NCBI RefSeq assembly: GCF_001552555.1
Contig: NZ_BCRK01000046.1
Span: forward strand, 1 to 36,161
DNA length: 36,161 nucleotides
Direction: 5' to 3'
From: Nocardiopsis trehalosi NBRC 14201
GTDB taxonomy: Bacteria > Actinomycetota > Actinomycetes > Streptosporangiales > Streptosporangiaceae
Part shown: positions 33,400-36,161 of the stretch, piece by piece
Numbering within the stretch: position 1 is the stretch's first letter
Layout of the letters: each line of letters begins with the position of its first letter
Program-made: the position numbers and the translations under genes
The notes under the pieces: generated by a model
What the model saw: the letters and a program-made list of their open reading frames with translations, nothing else
Told to the model about the DNA's origin: nothing
The model's database searches: none

Positions 33400-36060
33400 A
33401 TGCGTTCCGCGCAGATCCGTTCGACGTTCCTCGACTTCTTCGGTTCACGAGGCCACCACCACGTGCCCTCCGCCCCGCTGATCCCCACCGACCCCACCCT
33501 GCTGCTGGTGAACGCGGGCATGAACCAGTTCATCCCGTACTTCCTCGGCGAGGCCGAGCCCGTTTCCCCGAGGCTGACGAGCGTGCAGAAGTGCGCCCGC
33601 ACCGGCGACATCGACGAGGTGGGGCGCACCGCCCGGCACGCGACCTTCTTCGAGATGCTCGGCAACTTCTCCTTCGGCGACTACTTCCGGGAGGACGCGA
33701 TCGCGTTCGCCTGGGAGCTGGCCACCGACGGCTACGGGCTCGACCGCGACCGCCTGTGGGCCACGGTCTACCGCGACGACGACGAGGCGTACGCGCTGTG
33801 GCGGGCGCTCGGCGTGCCCGCCGACCGCATCCAGCGCCTCGGCGTCGAGGACAACTTCTGGTCGATGGGCGTGCCCGGCCCCTGCGGTCCGTCGTCCGAA
33901 CTCCACTACGACCGCGGCCCGGCGTTCGGCCGCGAGGGCGGCCCGGCGGTCGACGGCGAGCGCTACGTCGAACTGTGGAACCTCGTCTTCATGCAGAACG
34001 TGCGCGGCGAGGGCGGCGCCAAGCGCGACTACCCCGTCCTGGGCGACCTGCCGCGCCGCAACATCGACACGGGCCTCGGCCTGGACCGGCTCGCCGCGAT
34101 CCTCCAGGGCGTCGACACCGTCGCCGAGACCGACCTGCTCCGCCCCGCCCTCACCCGCCTGGAGGAGCTGGCCGGGCGCGGCTACCCCGGACGGGACGGC
34201 GGAGCGGCGTCCACCGCGTTCCGCGTGGCGGTCGACCACGCCCGCTGTGCGGCGTTCCTCGTCGCCGACGGCGTGGTGCCCGGCAACGAGGGGCGCGGCT
34301 ACGTGCTGCGGCGCCTCCTGCGCCGCGCGGTCCGGCACGCCCGCACGCTCGGGGTCGACGGGCCCGTCCTCGCGCCGCTCACCACCGCGGTCGTCGACAC
34401 GCTCGGCGCGGCGTGGCCGGAGCTGGAGCGGCGGCGCGACCTCGTCGCGCACGTCACCACGGCCGAGGAGGAGGCGTTCGACCGCACCCTGCGCCAGGGG
34501 TCGCGGATGCTGGACACGGCGATCCGCCGGACGGCCGACGCGGGCGGCACCACCCTCGACGGCGACACGGCGTTCGCGCTGCACGACACCTACGGCTTCC
34601 CCATCGACCTCACCGTCGAGACCGCCCGCGCGGCCGGGCTGGAGGTCGACGCGGACCGGTTCGCCCACCTGCTGGAGGAGCAGCGCCGCCGCGCCCACGA
34701 CGCCGGCCGCTCCGCGAAGGGCGACGCGGTGCGCCGCGCCGACACCTTCCGGCGGCTCGCGTCCCGCATCGGCGGCACCCGGTTCACCGGGTACGGGGCG
34801 GTCGCCGCCGACACGCGGGTGGTCGCGCTGCTGGCCGACGGCGCCGAGGTGCCCGCCGCGGGCGAGGGCCGCACGGTCGAGGTCGTGCTCGACGCGACGC
34901 CGTTCTACGCCGAGAGCGGGGGCCAGGTCGGCGACACCGGGGTGCTGCGCACGTCGGGCGGTGCCGAGGCGGTCGTCACCGGCACCCGGTCCAGTGGGGG
35001 CCTGCACGTCCACACCGCCCGTGTCACGCGCGGCGAGCTGCGCGCGGGGGAGGAGGTCGCGGCGCTGGTCGACGCCGACCGGCGGGCGGCGGTCGAGCGC
35101 TCGCACACCGCCACGCACGTGCTGCACGCGATGCTCCGCCGCACGCTGGGCGACCACGCGTCGCAGCGGGGCAGCCTGGTCGCGCCGGGGCGGCTGCGGT
35201 TCGACTTCGCGCACGTGGCGGCGCTCGCCCCCGAGGAGCTGCGGCTGGTGGAGGAGCGCGTCAACGCGTACCTGCGCGACGACCCGGAGGTGCGCGTGTG
35301 GCACACCGGGTACGCCGAGGCGCGGGCGGCGGGCGCGATGGCGCTGTTCGGCGAGCGCTACGGCGACCGGGTGCGGGTGGTCGACATCGGGGACGCGTCG
35401 CGGGAGCTGTGCGGGGGCACGCACGTCGGGCACGGCACCCAGGCGGGCCCGGTGCGGCTCCTGGGGGAGTCGTCGGTGGGGACGGGGCTGCGCCGCGTGG
35501 AGGCGCTGACCGGACCGGACGCGCTGCGCCACTACGACCACGAGCGGCACCTGCTGCACGAACTGGCCGGGCTGCTCGGCACCCGCCCCGAGGACGCGCC
35601 CGCGCGGCTCGCGGCGCGCCTGGACGCCCTCGCGGAGGCGCGGCGGGAGCTGGACCGGCTGCGGGCGGACGCGGCTGCCGGGCTGGCGGCGCGCCTCGGC
35701 GCCGAAGCCGAGGGCGGCCCCGGCGGATGGGCGGTCGTCCGCGAGGTCGACCAGGTCCCGGGCGGCGACCTGCGCCGGCTGGCAACGGAGGTGCTGCGCG
35801 AGCGCGGCGGGACCGGGGCGGTCGTCCTGGCGGCGCGCACCGATGGGCGGGTGGCGCTGGCGGGTGCCATCAGCGACGACCTGGTGCGGCGCGGGCTGCG
35901 CGCCCGAGACGTGCTGGCGTCGGCGGCCCGCGCCGTGGGCGGCGGAGCGGGCGGCCGGGACGGTCTGGCGGCCGCGGGCGGCCGCCGGGTCGACGGCCTG
36001 CCCGACGCCCTCACCGCGGCGCGCCGCGACACCCGCGCCCACCTGGCCCGGATCGCCTGA
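33400..36060 (+). CDS. alaS: Alanyl-tRNA synthetase (possibly a second, divergent copy)
   Basis: A full-length 886-residue class II synthetase. The catalytic domain (1-240) has LLLVNAGMNQFIPYFLG, TSVQKCARTGDIDEVG, RHATFFEMLGNFSFGDYF (motif 2 region) and NIDTGLGLDRLA (motif 3). The tRNA-recognition domain follows. The editing domain carries HTATH (His569, His573) and CGGTH (Cys671, His675), the zinc site needed to clear mischarged Ser and Gly. A C-Ala/DHHA1 domain ends the protein (GGRDGLAAAGGRRVDGLPDAL). The catalytic core reads ARHATFFEML, while actinobacterial housekeeping AlaRS as I remember it reads TRHGTFFQM. The gene also lacks rpsD/ruvX-type neighbours and is followed by two hairpins, so it may be accessory. 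Start set by homology; ribosome site weak. Confidence 0.88.
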   Translation: MRSAQIRSTFLDFFGSRGHHHVPSAPLIPTDPTLLLVNAGMNQFIPYFLGEAEPVSPRLTSVQKCARTGDIDEVGRTARHATFFEMLGNFSFGDYFREDAIAFAWELATDGYGLDRDRLWATVYRDDDEAYALWRALGVPADRIQRLGVEDNFWSMGVPGPCGPSSELHYDRGPAFGREGGPAVDGERYVELWNLVFMQNVRGEGGAKRDYPVLGDLPRRNIDTGLGLDRLAAILQGVDTVAETDLLRPALTRLEELAGRGYPGRDGGAASTAFRVAVDHARCAAFLVADGVVPGNEGRGYVLRRLLRRAVRHARTLGVDGPVLAPLTTAVVDTLGAAWPELERRRDLVAHVTTAEEEAFDRTLRQGSRMLDTAIRRTADAGGTTLDGDTAFALHDTYGFPIDLTVETARAAGLEVDADRFAHLLEEQRRRAHDAGRSAKGDAVRRADTFRRLASRIGGTRFTGYGAVAADTRVVALLADGAEVPAAGEGRTVEVVLDATPFYAESGGQVGDTGVLRTSGGAEAVVTGTRSSGGLHVHTARVTRGELRAGEEVAALVDADRRAAVERSHTATHVLHAMLRRTLGDHASQRGSLVAPGRLRFDFAHVAALAPEELRLVEERVNAYLRDDPEVRVWHTGYAEARAAGAMALFGERYGDRVRVVDIGDASRELCGGTHVGHGTQAGPVRLLGESSVGTGLRRVEALTGPDALRHYDHERHLLHELAGLLGTRPEDAPARLAARLDALAEARRELDRLRADAAAGLAARLGAEAEGGPGGWAVVREVDQVPGGDLRRLATEVLRERGGTGAVVLAARTDGRVALAGAISDDLVRRGLRARDVLASAARAVGGGAGGRDGLAAAGGRRVDGLPDALTAARRDTRAHLARIA

Positions 36061-36075
36061 CCGGCGCCGCCCACA

Positions 36076-36114
36076 CCCGCCGCGCCGCGGGGTGCTGCGC
36101 CGGGGCGCGGCGGG
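36076..36114 (+). terminator. First terminator hairpin after alaS-like gene
   Basis: CCCGCCGCGCC (36076-36086) pairs perfectly with GGCGCGGCGGG (36104-36114), with a 17-nt loop, 15 bp after the stop codon. Confidence 0.65.
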
Positions 36115-36131
36115 GTGGTCCTCCCCCGTCG

Positions 36132-36161
36132 GGCGGCCGTCCCCCGGGGGAGACGGCCGCC
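36132..36161 (+). terminator. Second hairpin at the window edge
   Basis: GGCGGCCGTC (36132-36141) pairs with GACGGCCGCC (36152-36161), with a C-run facing a G-run inside. The window ends exactly at its right arm, so what follows is unseen. Confidence 0.6.

Overview
The window is about 36 kb of very GC-rich DNA (roughly 75% by eye) with strong third-position G/C bias, many GTG starts and many promoters that seem to give leaderless mRNAs. Gene content points to a filamentous actinomycete: mycothiol synthesis (MshA), a DsrE protein, a YbjN protein, a BlaI/M56 pair, DUF2516, DUF2207, a PhoP/PhoR-PhoU locus with a pho box, CarD, and a DUF2637/SpdB-like protein. The core order mshA, ybjN, gpmA ... 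phoP-phoR/phoU, carD, ispF, cysS, rlmB, tRNA-Thr resembles the Streptomyces chromosome core as I remember it. Many GC-rich accessory insertions and tandem zinc peptidases make a Nocardiopsis-like (Nocardiopsaceae) host my best guess; this is inference.

Left part (1-8.2 kb). A ferric nitrobindin-like protein diverges from a GIDE-domain membrane protein. Next come a DsrE protein convergent with phosphoglycerate mutase, the mshA-ybjN operon, and a macrodomain-esterase operon. The 3' ends of three leftward genes here (430, 3953, 6647) are each followed by degenerate tandem repeats. The esterase case clearly contains decayed copies of that gene's own C-terminus.

Middle part (8.2-21 kb). An acyl-CoA thioesterase is followed by an autoregulated BlaI/M56-peptidase pair and DUF2516. 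DUF2516 overlaps tail-to-tail by 135 bp with a 980-residue membrane protein carrying a GxSxG hydrolase motif. Two tandem YpfJ-type zinc metallopeptidases, a DUF2207 membrane protein and dtd follow. The phosphate two-component system (phoP-phoR) then diverges from phoU across four 11-nt pho-box repeats.

Right part (21-36 kb). carD and ispF are adjacent with no ispD. A 1,065-residue low-complexity membrane protein, cysS, rlmB and tRNA-Thr(TGT) follow. Immediately beyond the tRNA is an accessory stretch: a PIMT-family methyltransferase translationally coupled to a 43-residue Cys-rich peptide with an Asp-Gly site, a membrane protein, a MarR/DMT-transporter operon with a 17-bp palindromic operator, and an AlaRS gene that looks like a divergent or second copy, preceded by a structured leader with a short reading frame.

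The most interesting candidate is the methyltransferase/peptide pair at 29424-30676. Its architecture (leaderless promoter, dyad operator, TGATG overlap, Asp-Gly in a tiny partner protein) fits a two-gene aspartimide-forming RiPP (imiditide-like) system, although a protein-repair role cannot be excluded from sequence alone.
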